Origin: Anaerolineae bacterium
Lineage (GTDB): Bacteria; Chloroflexota; Anaerolineae; Aggregatilineales; Phototrophicaceae
Reading direction: 5' to 3'
DNA length: 64,000 bases
Assembly (NCBI GenBank): GCA_022826865.1
Contig: JAJDUC010000007.1
Span: 1-64,000, forward strand
Shown here: positions 55,793-64,000 of the stretch, piece after piece
Layout of the letters: every line of letters begins with the position of its first letter
Numbering within the stretch: the first letter of the stretch is position 1
Made by a program: the position numbers and the translations under genes
The notes under the pieces: model-generated
Seen by the model: only the letters and a program-made list of their open reading frames with translations
The model's database searches: none
What the model was told of the DNA's origin: nothing

Positions 55793-57217
55793 TCAGTCGT
55801 AGACAAGCGGCGGCTGCCGCTCATGCCAGTCCTGCGCCTGTTCGTAGGTGTAGGCGATGCGGTAGAGCGTGGCTTCGTCAAATGGCCGCCCCATCAATTG
55901 ATAGCCGATTGGCAAGCCGGCCTGCGTGAAGCCGCCGGGCGCGCTCAGCGCCGGCTGACCGCTCAGATTGGCGGGATAGACTTGATGCACGAAACCATCT
56001 GTTGGCGTTTCGCCGTTGTCCATATCGGCGCGCGGTTTCCAGACATCGGATAACAGGGGCGCGGGAACGGATATCGTCGGCGATATCAGCGCCTCCAATT
56101 TCTCCCGCTTGAACAGGGCCTGCATGGCCGCGCGAAAACGCTCGCGAGCGCGCAAGGCATCCAGGTATTGCGTCGCTAATATGACCTGGCCCATCTCCAG
56201 GGTCGTTCGCGTGCCCGGGGTATACAGATGCCCCTTTTCTTGTATTTGGCGACGATGATAGCTGGCGGATTCCACCATCCTGATCGTCATCTGCGTCTCT
56301 CGCGTGTTGGTCAGCTCGGGCAAACTGACGGAAACGATTTCCGCGCCCAGGCTCGCCAAAGCGGCAATGACAGCCTCGATGGCTTCGCGGACTTCGTCGG
56401 TCACGCCGGGATACAGGAAGTAATCGCGCTCGATGCCGATGCGCGCGCCGCGCACGCCGCCATCAATGCCGGCGCTGTAATCCGGCACGTCCACGCGCGC
56501 GGAATTGGCGTCATTGGGATCGTGACCGGCGATCGCCCCGAGCATGAGCGCATTGTCCAGCACCGTGCGCGTCATTGGTCCCACATGGTCAAGCGACCAA
56601 GCCAGCGGCAGCACGCCGTAAGCGCTGACACGCCCATACGTCGCTTTCATCCCGACAAGATTGTTTATCGACGCCGGAATCCGAACGGAACCGCCCGTAT
56701 CCGTGCCGATGGCCCCAAAAGCTGAGCGCGCCGCCAGCGCCACGCCTGAGCCGATGCTGCTGCCGCCGGGGAAACGGCTGAGATCCCAGGGGCCGCGCGT
56801 TGGCGGCTCGCTGCCGCCGCAAGAGAATTCGTGGCAGCGCGTCTTGCCAATCAATACAGCGCCGGCCGCGTAGAGCTTCCGCAGCACCGTCGCATCAAAG
56901 CTCGGCACAAAGCCCGCCAAGACTTTGGAGCCGACTTCGGTGACGATGCCTTTGCTGTAACAATTGTCTTTGACAGCAATAGGGATGCCCTGCAGGGGAC
57001 CGCTGTCGCGCCCGGCGGCCAAATGCCGGTCGGCCCGATCCGCGGCCGCCATGGCCAGTTCCGCCGGCGCCGTGGCGTAGGCTTGCAGCGTCGGCTCGGT
57101 CAGCTCCATCCGCGCGAGCGTTGCCTGCGTCAGGGCCACAGACGTCGTTTCACCACGCCGCAGCGCGCCCGCCGCTTCACTGATGGATAAATTAGTCAGT
57201 TCACATGAATCAATCAT
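55793..57217 (-). CDS. Amidase-signature family hydrolase
   Basis: The 474-residue protein has the Ser-cisSer-Lys triad of the amidase signature family. K83 is in IPIAVKDN, the cis-Ser is in FPGGSSIGSG near residue 153, and nucleophile S177 is in GTDTGGSVRIPAS. It is GatA/AtzE-like. The reading frame overlaps by 8 bases with a 66-residue partner encoded upstream, as for GatC-GatA and AtzG-AtzE pairs. The substrate is unknown: a small amide, biuret-type or aryl-acyl amide. It is convergent with the SDR gene. Confidence 0.9.
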   Translation of the reverse strand: MIDSCELTNLSISEAAGALRRGETTSVALTQATLARMELTEPTLQAYATAPAELAMAAADRADRHLAAGRDSGPLQGIPIAVKDNCYSKGIVTEVGSKVLAGFVPSFDATVLRKLYAAGAVLIGKTRCHEFSCGGSEPPTRGPWDLSRFPGGSSIGSGVALAARSAFGAIGTDTGGSVRIPASINNLVGMKATYGRVSAYGVLPLAWSLDHVGPMTRTVLDNALMLGAIAGHDPNDANSARVDVPDYSAGIDGGVRGARIGIERDYFLYPGVTDEVREAIEAVIAALASLGAEIVSVSLPELTNTRETQMTIRMVESASYHRRQIQEKGHLYTPGTRTTLEMGQVILATQYLDALRARERFRAAMQALFKREKLEALISPTISVPAPLLSDVWKPRADMDNGETPTDGFVHQVYPANLSGQPALSAPGGFTQAGLPIGYQLMGRPFDEATLYRIAYTYEQAQDWHERQPPLVYD

Positions 57218-57410
57218 GCCAGTCAGCGTCCATCTTCAAAATTGGCGGATGAGCCTGAAACTTCGCTTGTTCGAGCGCCTCGATCGCGCCCAGTTGTTGC
57301 GAAAGCCCAGCGAGGGTTTCCGGGGGGATTTCCAGGCCGAGCATTTCCGCCAGCCTCGCTAATTTCTCCGGGCTGATTTCGGGATCAACTGGCTGTTTCA
57401 CTTTGGACAT
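57210..57410 (-). CDS. GatC/AtzG-like small amidase subunit
   Basis: The 66-residue protein contains LAEMLGLEIPPETLAGL, which resembles the GLxIPPE helix of AtzG/DUF4089-type proteins, followed by a helix and a short tail ending DADWHD. AtzG and GatC wrap around their amidase partner and stabilise it. The 8-base overlap with the amidase and its size support a GatC-like role. Homology is by motif only. Confidence 0.6.
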   Translation of the reverse strand: MSKVKQPVDPEISPEKLARLAEMLGLEIPPETLAGLSQQLGAIEALEQAKFQAHPPILKMDADWHD

Positions 57411-57601
57411 ATGCTGTCATCCCCTCTGCATAGCGTGTATGCGCATTGCAAGATTCCTGCACCTGCATTCACATCAATGAATTATAACTTTCATCGTCCT
57501 GTCTATCATTTCTGCAAAGTGGATCCAAGAACACAAATTACATATCAGCGCGCCGCGCGCGCCAATTCTTCTGCCGGCATCGCCACAGTTTGATTCCAAC
57601 G

Positions 57602-57754
57602 GGTAGTGTATCCATTTCGGTTGAAATAGTCTGGTAGGGGCGATCCGGTGGATCGCCCGATGGGTAAAAAAGGATCGATATTGGGCGACTCACCGAGTCG
57701 CCCCTACCAAATCGTCGGTATTTGAAGAAATTCAACCCACTTTGATACAGTACC
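57602..57754. mobile_element. MITE-like non-autonomous element, copy B, with 8-bp target duplication
   Basis: The 153-base element has imperfect terminal inverted repeats. The left end is GGTAGTGTATC; the right end, read in complement, is GGTACTGTATC, with further GGTTGAA similarity inside. It is flanked on both sides by the perfect 8-base duplication TTCCAACG (57594-57601 and 57755-57762). Inside are two hairpins of the GGGCGA/TCGCCC type. It has no coding capacity. The rest of the 428-base gap (57411-57838) holds the start region of the next gene and nothing else that I recognise. Confidence 0.85.
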
Positions 57755-57838
57755 TTCCAACGCGAGCATTTGCGAAGCCATCTCAAAGTTGCTATAAATC
57801 AGTCGAGCAAGACTGATTCTTGGAGAAAGGCAGATCTT

Positions 57839-59293
57839 ATGCGGCTCTTTGGTTACAAAACTCAAGTGGGCGATGTCGGCGATACTATGCCATTCTATTA
57901 CAATGGCGAATGGCATATTTTCATATTGGCGACGCCGCCGGATACCTGGACGGTTCCCGAACGGGCGGCCTGCCGCCTGGCGCATATCGTCTCGAAAGAC
58001 CTGGTCCATTGGGAAGAACTTCCCGATGCCTTTGGGCCGGGGCAGGAAGGGGACCCCGATGTCGGCGCCATCTGGACCGGTTCGATACACGACCACGAAG
58101 GCAAGTTCCACTTCTTCTATACCGGCTACAGCCATCACGCCAAATTCCAGCAGACGATCTGCCACGCCACCAGCGATGACATGATTACTTGGGAAAAGAA
58201 CCCGAACAACCCCATTCTCGTCGCCGATACGACGGAATGGGAACCGGCGGATTGGCGCGATCCCTACGTCTATTTCGACGAAGAATCCGGCCGTTACGCC
58301 ATGCTGATCGCGGCGCGTTTGAACGAAGGCCTGGAAGACCGCCGCGGTTGCGTCGTTGTCGCTTATTCCGATGACCTGGAAAGTTGGGAGCTCGGCGGCA
58401 CGCTTTGGGCGCCGCAGCAGGCGCATTGTATGGAATGCCCGGAGACCTTCAGTCTCGGCGGCTACAATTATCTGGTATTTTCGCGTTACTCCGGCGATGC
58501 CAAGACGCTCTACCGCGTAGCCGAGCCGGGCGGGCCCTGGGAAGCGCGGCCGCTCGATGCGCTTGACGGCTCGAAATTCTACGCCGCCAAGTCCGCCGGC
58601 GACGGCGAACGGCGTTACACTTTCGCCTGGATCCCGCGCCGCAAATTCGGCAGCAACGATGAAGACTTCATTTGGGCCGGCGAATATGGCTCCCCGCGCG
58701 AATTGATCGCCATGCCCGATGGCAGTTTGACTTGCCGCCTGCCACCGGAAGTCGCCGCCAGCTACAGCAATTCGCAAGACTTCGAATTCATCCCCGGCGA
58801 TGGCGCCTGGGATGGCATGCGCTGCGATGCCCGCGGCAGTTTCGGCTATGGCTTCATCAAAACAGCGCGAACGGATCTGATGTTGGAAGTGGAGATCGCC
58901 TGCGAGCCCAACACCATGAATGCCGGCATCCTGATGGAGCCAACTGCGGATATGTATATGGGGCATCTGATGATGGTGGAGCCCGGCCGCAAGCGCGCCA
59001 GCATCCGGCGCTTCCCTATCCAGTGGGAGCCTTTCTGGCAGGATTTGTTCCCCGGCAGCCCGGAGCTCGGCCCCGATATGGCCCGTCCCATGCTGGTTGA
59101 CCAATTCTTGTATTCGGAACCGGAAGACGGCGTTTATCAGGTTCGCATTCTGCGCAACGGCCAGCTGGTCGAATGCTATGTCAACGATCAGGTGGTGATG
59201 TCCTATCGAATATATGAAGAGGCGGAATCAATGTTTGGCTTCTTCGTGGATCAAGGCGCGGTCAGCTTCAACAACTTGTCCATAAAATCCTAG
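57839..59293 (+). CDS. GH32-like glycoside hydrolase with altered N-terminal motif
   Basis: The 484-residue protein has the GH32 five-bladed propeller plus C-terminal beta-sandwich. The RDP motif (DWRDPYVYFDEESG) and the ECP motif with acid/base Glu (MECPETFSLGG) are intact, as is IWTGSI. The first motif is VGDTMPFYYNGEWHIF instead of the usual NDPNG, so the nucleophile Asp has a different neighbourhood. The C-terminus has QVRILRNGQLVECYVND, typical of GH32. The ATG at 57839 follows AAAGG. It precedes a sugar importer and a second, canonical GH32 gene. Substrate may be a fructoside. Confidence 0.75.
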   Translation: MRLFGYKTQVGDVGDTMPFYYNGEWHIFILATPPDTWTVPERAACRLAHIVSKDLVHWEELPDAFGPGQEGDPDVGAIWTGSIHDHEGKFHFFYTGYSHHAKFQQTICHATSDDMITWEKNPNNPILVADTTEWEPADWRDPYVYFDEESGRYAMLIAARLNEGLEDRRGCVVVAYSDDLESWELGGTLWAPQQAHCMECPETFSLGGYNYLVFSRYSGDAKTLYRVAEPGGPWEARPLDALDGSKFYAAKSAGDGERRYTFAWIPRRKFGSNDEDFIWAGEYGSPRELIAMPDGSLTCRLPPEVAASYSNSQDFEFIPGDGAWDGMRCDARGSFGYGFIKTARTDLMLEVEIACEPNTMNAGILMEPTADMYMGHLMMVEPGRKRASIRRFPIQWEPFWQDLFPGSPELGPDMARPMLVDQFLYSEPEDGVYQVRILRNGQLVECYVNDQVVMSYRIYEEAESMFGFFVDQGAVSFNNLSIKS

Positions 59294-59470
59294 CGGCTGA
59301 AAACCGGCTGAATATGGGCAAGCGCAATCATGCCCGTTCGGCTGGATCATGCGCATTTTCTTCTGACAAGGAGGTGATTATTGAAGTGAGCCGCGCCCGG
59401 CATAGCGAAGGCTTATGCCAAAAATGCGATTCCGATTGAAGCATAAAGCATATTTGATAGGAGACTGCAC

Positions 59471-60784
59471 ATGTCTTGGTTGAAGAAATTTGCGTTCGTG
59501 CTGGTATTGACGGCGTTGTTCAGCGGGGCCGTTTCCGCACAGGACAGCCAATTCCTGGAAGTTTGGGACCAGTGGGAATTCTACGGCATGACCGCCGCCG
59601 GTCCCGCGCTTGAGGTCATTCACGCCGCCTGGAATGAAGAACATCCCAATGTCTTCATGGATCGCTCAGTCTTTGGTGGCGGCTGGCCCATCCGCAACGC
59701 CATCGAGCTGGCGCTGACCTCGGGCGATGCGCCGGATGTATTCTACTCCTGGCCCTCCGGCGCTGGCTTGACCGCCTACGCGCAGGAAGGCTACCTGCTT
59801 GATCTGACACCTTATGCCGACAAGTACGGCTGGTGGGATCGCTTGCCCGACTGGGCAATTGAGCGCAACATGTGGAACGGCAAGCTCTATGCCTATCCCT
59901 GGGAGCAAGATCTCGAGTATGTCTATTACAACTCGGTAATCTTCGAGGAACTGGGCCTGGATATTCCGCAAAGCTGGGAAGACATCCTCAATTGGTGCGC
60001 CGTCGCCAACGAAGCCGGCTATATTCCGATTTCCTTCTCCAACAGCCCGGATGGCTGGCAGGGCGCGAATATGTTCACCGACATGGTCGCGCTGACTGGC
60101 GGACGCCAAGTTGGCCTGGACGTCCTGCGCGGCACGACCAGTTGGAACCGTCCAGAAGTCGTGGACGCGCTTGAGAAACTGCTGGAGATGGTCGACGCCG
60201 ACTGCTTCTCGCCGGGATTCAACGGCAAGCACTATGGCGATTCCCTGGCGGAGCTGTATACCGGGCGCGCGACATCGGTCTGGACCGGCACATGGGTCAT
60301 TCATGACATCTCCGGCAACATGGCCGAAGGCACGCTGGACGTCTTCTACATGCCGGCAATCTATGATGACATCCCGCAAGCGACCCACATGTCGGAAGGC
60401 TCGGCTTATTACATCTGGGCGCATGCCAGCGATCCGGATTTGGCGGCCGAATACATTGACTTCGTGACCGACCCGCGCTGGCTGCCGACCTGGATCGAAG
60501 AGGGTTTCGCCATCCCGATCCAGAAGGATCCGATTGATTGGAGCATCTACGATGTCGCGCCGGTGATCGGCAAAGCCTTCCGCATCGGTCAAGAGATGCA
60601 GGACCTCAATGTCGACGCCTTCCACACCACGGTAGCGCCCAATGTCGTGCGCGCGCTATATCAGGGCGTGCAAGGTGTGCTCGGCGGCGAATTGAGCATT
60701 GAAGACTTCCTCAACAATATGGATGAGGAAATGGCGGTCGCCGCGGAATTGGGCCAGGTTTGGGAACCAGGCGAGCGCATGTAA
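59471..60784 (+). CDS. Family 1 extracytoplasmic sugar-binding protein
   Basis: The 437-residue protein has a signal peptide (KKFAFVLVLTALFSGAVSAQ) and the SBP family 1 body: LEVIHAAWNEEHPNV, LTSGDAPDVFYSWPSG, AYPWEQDLEYVYYN and LAELYTGRATSVWTGTW. It lies between the GH32-like gene and the permease pair. The ligand is probably a fructo-oligosaccharide or sucrose, inferred from the flanking GH32 genes. A hairpin follows the stop codon. Confidence 0.88.
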   Translation: MSWLKKFAFVLVLTALFSGAVSAQDSQFLEVWDQWEFYGMTAAGPALEVIHAAWNEEHPNVFMDRSVFGGGWPIRNAIELALTSGDAPDVFYSWPSGAGLTAYAQEGYLLDLTPYADKYGWWDRLPDWAIERNMWNGKLYAYPWEQDLEYVYYNSVIFEELGLDIPQSWEDILNWCAVANEAGYIPISFSNSPDGWQGANMFTDMVALTGGRQVGLDVLRGTTSWNRPEVVDALEKLLEMVDADCFSPGFNGKHYGDSLAELYTGRATSVWTGTWVIHDISGNMAEGTLDVFYMPAIYDDIPQATHMSEGSAYYIWAHASDPDLAAEYIDFVTDPRWLPTWIEEGFAIPIQKDPIDWSIYDVAPVIGKAFRIGQEMQDLNVDAFHTTVAPNVVRALYQGVQGVLGGELSIEDFLNNMDEEMAVAAELGQVWEPGERM

Positions 60785-60805
60785 TTCCGCATTTCCCCCA
60801 CCCCT

Positions 60806-60834
60806 AGCCCCTCCTCCATAAAAAGGGAGGGGCT
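60806..60834 (+). terminator. Hairpin between binding-protein and permease genes
   Basis: AGCCCCTCC (60806-60814) pairs perfectly with GGAGGGGCT (60826-60834). A second inverted repeat (CTTCGCC...GGCGAAG) lies near 60885-60906. Together the region 60790-60930 is a C-rich/G-rich inverted-repeat cluster. It may lower permease expression relative to the binding protein. Confidence 0.55.
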
Positions 60835-60946
60835 TAAAGGGCGCTTGGCTGCGAGCGTCCTCCCCTTCCCTCAATTCGGGGATGCTTCGCCATAGAGAAG
60901 GCGAAGGGGCTGGGGGATGAGGGAAGCGCCCTGGAAGGACGCCGCC

Positions 60947-61819
60947 ATGCCACGCTTCAACGTCAGACCTTACATCTTTATTGCTCCAGCGCTGATTTAC
61001 CTCGGCATATGGATCTTTTATCCGATTATCAACGCGCTGGTCCTTAGCTTCTTTGATTCGCCGACCGGGCGCTCGCGCGATTATTTCTGGGTTGGCCTCG
61101 GCAATTATATCAAACTGTTCCAGGATGACCTGTTTATCAAATCCTTGTATCACAACATTTTGTGGGTGCTGCTCAGCATCGCCCTTCCGGTTGTGCTTGG
61201 ATTGCTGCTGGCGGTATTGCTTGCCGGCCGCGGGCGCACCCGGCTGTTTTACGCCAGTGTGTATTTCATCCCGCAGACAGTGGCCGCCGTCTGCGCGGCG
61301 ATCGTCTGGCGCTGGATCTACGACCCCAGCATTGGCCCGCTCAATCACTTCCTGGAGGCGGTAGGCCTGTCCGGCCGGCCCTGGCTGGCGGATGAATCGA
61401 TTGTTCTGATCGCCGTAAATATGATCGGCAGTTGGTCCTATTATGGATTCTGTGTGCTGATCTTCATGGCTGGGCTGCAGAACATCAGTCCCGAATTATA
61501 CGACGCCGCCAAGATTGATGGCGCCGGCGCCCTGCAGCAATTCATTTATGTCACTATTCCGCTGTTGCGCAATGCCATCATCTTTGTCCTCGTATATACC
61601 ATCATCGGATCGATGAAGTTCTTCGACCTGATTTTTGTGGCGACAAATGGCGGGCCCAACGAAGCCAGCACGGTGGTTGGTTTGCGAATCTATTGGCACA
61701 GCATGCGCGAGGGCCGTTTCAATTACGCGGCGACCATGAGCACCATTCTGACCGTCGTCATCCTTGTGCTCAGTGTCGTCGTCATCCGTCAGATCGTCAC
61801 AGATGATGAGGGAGTGTAA
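60947..61819 (+). CDS. Carbohydrate ABC transporter permease (MalF/UgpA type)
   Basis: The 290-residue inner-membrane protein starts at an ATG with AAGGA 7 bases upstream; an in-frame ATG at 60917 is less likely. It has FIAPALIYLGIWIFYP, the EAA loop PELYDAAKIDGAGALQQFIYVTIPLLRNA, and FVATNGGPNEASTVV. It pairs with the next gene, whose ATG follows its stop codon directly. Confidence 0.92.
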   Translation: MPRFNVRPYIFIAPALIYLGIWIFYPIINALVLSFFDSPTGRSRDYFWVGLGNYIKLFQDDLFIKSLYHNILWVLLSIALPVVLGLLLAVLLAGRGRTRLFYASVYFIPQTVAAVCAAIVWRWIYDPSIGPLNHFLEAVGLSGRPWLADESIVLIAVNMIGSWSYYGFCVLIFMAGLQNISPELYDAAKIDGAGALQQFIYVTIPLLRNAIIFVLVYTIIGSMKFFDLIFVATNGGPNEASTVVGLRIYWHSMREGRFNYAATMSTILTVVILVLSVVVIRQIVTDDEGV

Positions 61820-62686
61820 ATGAGAACCGGGCCCCAGCCGCGCAAGCGTCGCTCCTACCGCAGCGCCAGGCTGCTTCAAAGCATCATTGTGCATGCCGTC
61901 TTGTTGCTCTTTGTATTCATCGCCCTCTTCCCGATTTACCTGATGTTCAACGCCGCGCTCAAAACCTCGGCCGAGCTCTTCCAAAGTTTCCTCTCCCTCC
62001 CCAAGGAACCGCAATTTCAGAACTTCTCCTTTATCCTCAATGAACAAGGATACAAAGGCGCGCTTTACAACAGCATGATCTTGTCGACGTCGTCCATGAT
62101 TTTGACTACCGTCGTCTCCGTCCTGGCCGGGTACGGCTTTGCCGTCTATCGCTTCGTCGGCAAACAATGGCTCTTTCTGCTCGTCTTGACCGGGCTGATG
62201 GTTTCAGAAACTTCAGTGCTGATTCCGGTATATCAGTTGCTGCAAGATTTGGGTCTGTTGAATACTTATGCCGGGATGATCCTGCCACAGGCGGCGCTGG
62301 GCATGACCTTCGGCGTGTTCCTGATGACTACGTTTTTCAAAGACATCCCGCGCGCGCTGATTGACGCCGCCGTGGTAGATGGCGGATCGGACCTGCAAGT
62401 GCTGCGCTACGTAATCATGCCTCTGGCGCGCCCGGCGATCATGTCTCTGGCATTGATCGAATTCATGTGGGCCTGGAACAGCTTCTTCTTCCCGCTGGTG
62501 ATCGCCACCAAACAATGGCTGATGCCGATGAGCGTTCGGATCATTGACTTTATGGGGCGTTTCACCTTCAAGTACGACATGATCGCGACGACCACGGTCA
62601 TCTTGTTCACGCCGATTTTGATCTTGTACCTCGTCACCCAGCGCAGCTTCCATCGCGGCATTACCTTTGGCGCGCTAAAGGACTAG
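61820..62686 (+). CDS. Carbohydrate ABC transporter permease (MalG/UgpE type)
   Basis: The 288-residue protein has a basic N-terminus, six predicted membrane segments and the EAA loop PRALIDAAVVDGGSDLQVLRYVIMPLARPA, followed by WAWNSFFFPLV. Its ATG abuts the stop of the MalF-type gene. No ATPase gene follows; the next gene is a GH32 enzyme. Confidence 0.92.
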   Translation: MRTGPQPRKRRSYRSARLLQSIIVHAVLLLFVFIALFPIYLMFNAALKTSAELFQSFLSLPKEPQFQNFSFILNEQGYKGALYNSMILSTSSMILTTVVSVLAGYGFAVYRFVGKQWLFLLVLTGLMVSETSVLIPVYQLLQDLGLLNTYAGMILPQAALGMTFGVFLMTTFFKDIPRALIDAAVVDGGSDLQVLRYVIMPLARPAIMSLALIEFMWAWNSFFFPLVIATKQWLMPMSVRIIDFMGRFTFKYDMIATTTVILFTPILILYLVTQRSFHRGITFGALKD

Positions 62687-62718
62687 ACTTCCAACCAGAC
62701 TTACATAAGGAGGGGACC

Positions 62719-64000
62719 ATGTCCGGTTCCTACGCCCAGATCCTGGCGCAAGCCAACGAGGCCGTCGCCGAACGCGCCGCCACAATCGCGAATGATCGGC
62801 AGCGCCCGATCTATCATTTGATGACCGCGTCCAACTGGATTAATGACCCTAACGGACCGGTTTATCACGCCGGCTACTGGCACATGTTCTTCCAGCATAA
62901 TCCCTACATCGCCGACTTTGGGCCGATGGGCTGGGGGCATGCGCGCAGCCCGGACCTGGCGCATTGGGAACATTGCCCGATCGCCATTATGCCATCCCCG
63001 GGCAGCTACGATGGCGCCGGCTGTTGGTCCGGAAGCGTCGTGATTCACGAAGGCCGGCCAACCATGCTCTATTCCGGCGTCGCCGATTTGACGCTATGGA
63101 GCATAGAAGATGACATTCCGCCATCCGACCGCCAGCGCATCCCCCAGGGTTATTATCACGAGTTTCTTCTGGAGATTGACCAGGAGACGCAGTGCCTCGC
63201 CACAAGCGACGACAAGATGCTGAATTGGGAAAAGCACCCGGCGAATCCAGTGATTCCGGCGATACCGGAAGGACTGGATCTCATCGGATTCCGCGATCCC
63301 TTTTTGTGGAAAGAAGCGGACGGACGCTGGTACATGCTGCTTGGATCCGGCATTAAAGGGCGAGGCGGCGTCGCCCTGCTTTATCGTTCGCCCGACCTGA
63401 TGGAATGGGAGTATCTCAACCCCCTCTATATCGGTCAGCCCTCCGAAAGCGGCATCAATTGGGAGTGCCCCAACTTCCTGGACCTGGGAACGAAGCACAT
63501 GCTGGTCGTCTCGCCGCACGGCCGCCCGGTCTATTGGCTGGGGGACTATGCTGAGCATCGCTTCAAACCGGACGGATCGCCCAGACGCCTGGATTGGGGC
63601 GATGTTTTCTATGCGCCCAACAGCCTGCGCGATCCCGCTGGCCGCTGGCTGATGTGGGGCTGGATGCGGGAGGCGCGCAGTCGCGATCAGTACGCGGCGG
63701 CCGGTTGGGCATCTTGCCTGACCATTCCGCGGGAGATCTCGCTTGATGCCGCCGGCCGTCTCAGCGTCAAGCCGGCGGCCGAAATGTCACAGCTGCGAAC
63801 TGCCACTCTATTTGACGAATTTGTGGGCCTGGGCGCCGATGAGGGGAAAACGCTCGATGTAACCGGGGCCTGCCTCGAGATCGGGCTCAATGTCAAGCGG
63901 CATGACTGCAAAGAGTTTGGCATTCAGTTCCGGCGCAGCCCCGATGGCAGCCAATTCACAGAATTGACTTATAACTTCGCCAACAGTAGCTTGCGCCTGG
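62719..64000 (+). CDS. GH32 beta-fructosidase (sucrose/fructan hydrolase), partial
   Basis: The frame opens at an ATG with AAGGAGGGG just upstream and stays open to the window edge (427 codons). It has the full GH32 set: NWINDPNGPVYHAGYWHMF (nucleophile Asp), CWSGSVV, FRDPFLWKEADG and WECPNFLDLG (acid/base Glu). The C-terminal beta-sandwich is beginning at the edge. It hydrolyses fructosyl bonds of sucrose or fructans. It is the last visible gene of the fructoside operon; the end of the protein lies beyond the window. Confidence 0.92.
   Translation, partial: MSGSYAQILAQANEAVAERAATIANDRQRPIYHLMTASNWINDPNGPVYHAGYWHMFFQHNPYIADFGPMGWGHARSPDLAHWEHCPIAIMPSPGSYDGAGCWSGSVVIHEGRPTMLYSGVADLTLWSIEDDIPPSDRQRIPQGYYHEFLLEIDQETQCLATSDDKMLNWEKHPANPVIPAIPEGLDLIGFRDPFLWKEADGRWYMLLGSGIKGRGGVALLYRSPDLMEWEYLNPLYIGQPSESGINWECPNFLDLGTKHMLVVSPHGRPVYWLGDYAEHRFKPDGSPRRLDWGDVFYAPNSLRDPAGRWLMWGWMREARSRDQYAAAGWASCLTIPREISLDAAGRLSVKPAAEMSQLRTATLFDEFVGLGADEGKTLDVTGACLEIGLNVKRHDCKEFGIQFRRSPDGSQFTELTYNFANSSLRL

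Noticed and set aside
57704..59104. A 466-codon minus-strand open frame opposite the GH32-like gene
   Set aside because: It starts inside the coding strand's conserved GH32 motifs and runs into the MITE. No ribosome site or family match is seen.

Overview
This window is chromosomal bacterial DNA of moderately high G+C, with dense gene packing and clear Shine-Dalgarno signals (AGGAG/AAGGA types, with frequent GTG and TTG starts). No rRNA, tRNA or CRISPR array was recognised. The best guess at the source is an environmental Chloroflexota (Anaerolineae-like) heterotroph. That guess rests on a TPR/lytic-transglycosylase lipoprotein with a Thr/Pro-rich linker, many solute-binding proteins without ATPase partners, a divergent EF-G paralogue, a giant SHMT-GcvT fusion and oxidative sugar-lactone catabolism. 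It is an inference from gene content, not a phylogenetic result.

Left part (1-27 kb) is mostly housekeeping. It starts with the end of an IS3-like insertion sequence, then a secreted protein of unknown function, rsmG, a YciI/NUDIX pair, a translin-family gene, a MEMO-like protein, and an orphan rplJ-rplL operon with its own promoter, L10 leader and possible attenuator. A degenerate histidine-kinase-like protein, a 2-hydroxyacid dehydrogenase, greA with a hairpin leader, an ECF sigma/anti-sigma pair, mgsA, a GT4 glycosyltransferase, a TPR-Slt lipoprotein, a thioredoxin-like DUF255 protein, ftsH, an EF-G paralogue, an SGNH hydrolase and the 1055-residue SHMT-GcvT fusion follow.

Middle part (27-38 kb) is a peptide-utilisation block, all on the plus strand. 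It holds an amidohydrolase, a Dpp/Opp-type permease pair with a family 5 binding protein behind a strong promoter, an M14 carboxypeptidase-like protein, a BMP-type lipoprotein, a beta-lactamase-fold serine hydrolase and an S9 peptidase. A sulfatase remnant closes it.

Right part (38-64 kb) is carbohydrate and glycolipid scavenging. On the minus strand, reading from the right, are a sugar-lactonase-like amidohydrolase, a GntR/FCD regulator, an SDR and a complete sugar importer lacking its ATPase. A UgpB-like importer, an endonuclease/exonuclease/phosphatase-family enzyme and a GH116-type glucosidase come next. On the plus strand are a sugar-phosphate isomerase-like protein, a Baeyer-Villiger monooxygenase and an SDR. 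An amidase with a tiny GatC/AtzG-like partner is on the minus strand. The window ends in a fructan/sucrose-type operon with two GH32-like enzymes around an importer.

The clearest new structural observation is a short non-autonomous transposon-like element (MITE) at 57602-57754. It has imperfect terminal inverted repeats and a perfect 8-bp target duplication, with a second copy at 51950-52147 and a partial relative at 45737-45836. The most interesting protein is the SHMT-GcvT fusion, which appears to carry an additional degenerate T-protein-like module between its two enzymes. No complete novel defence or mobile system was recognised.
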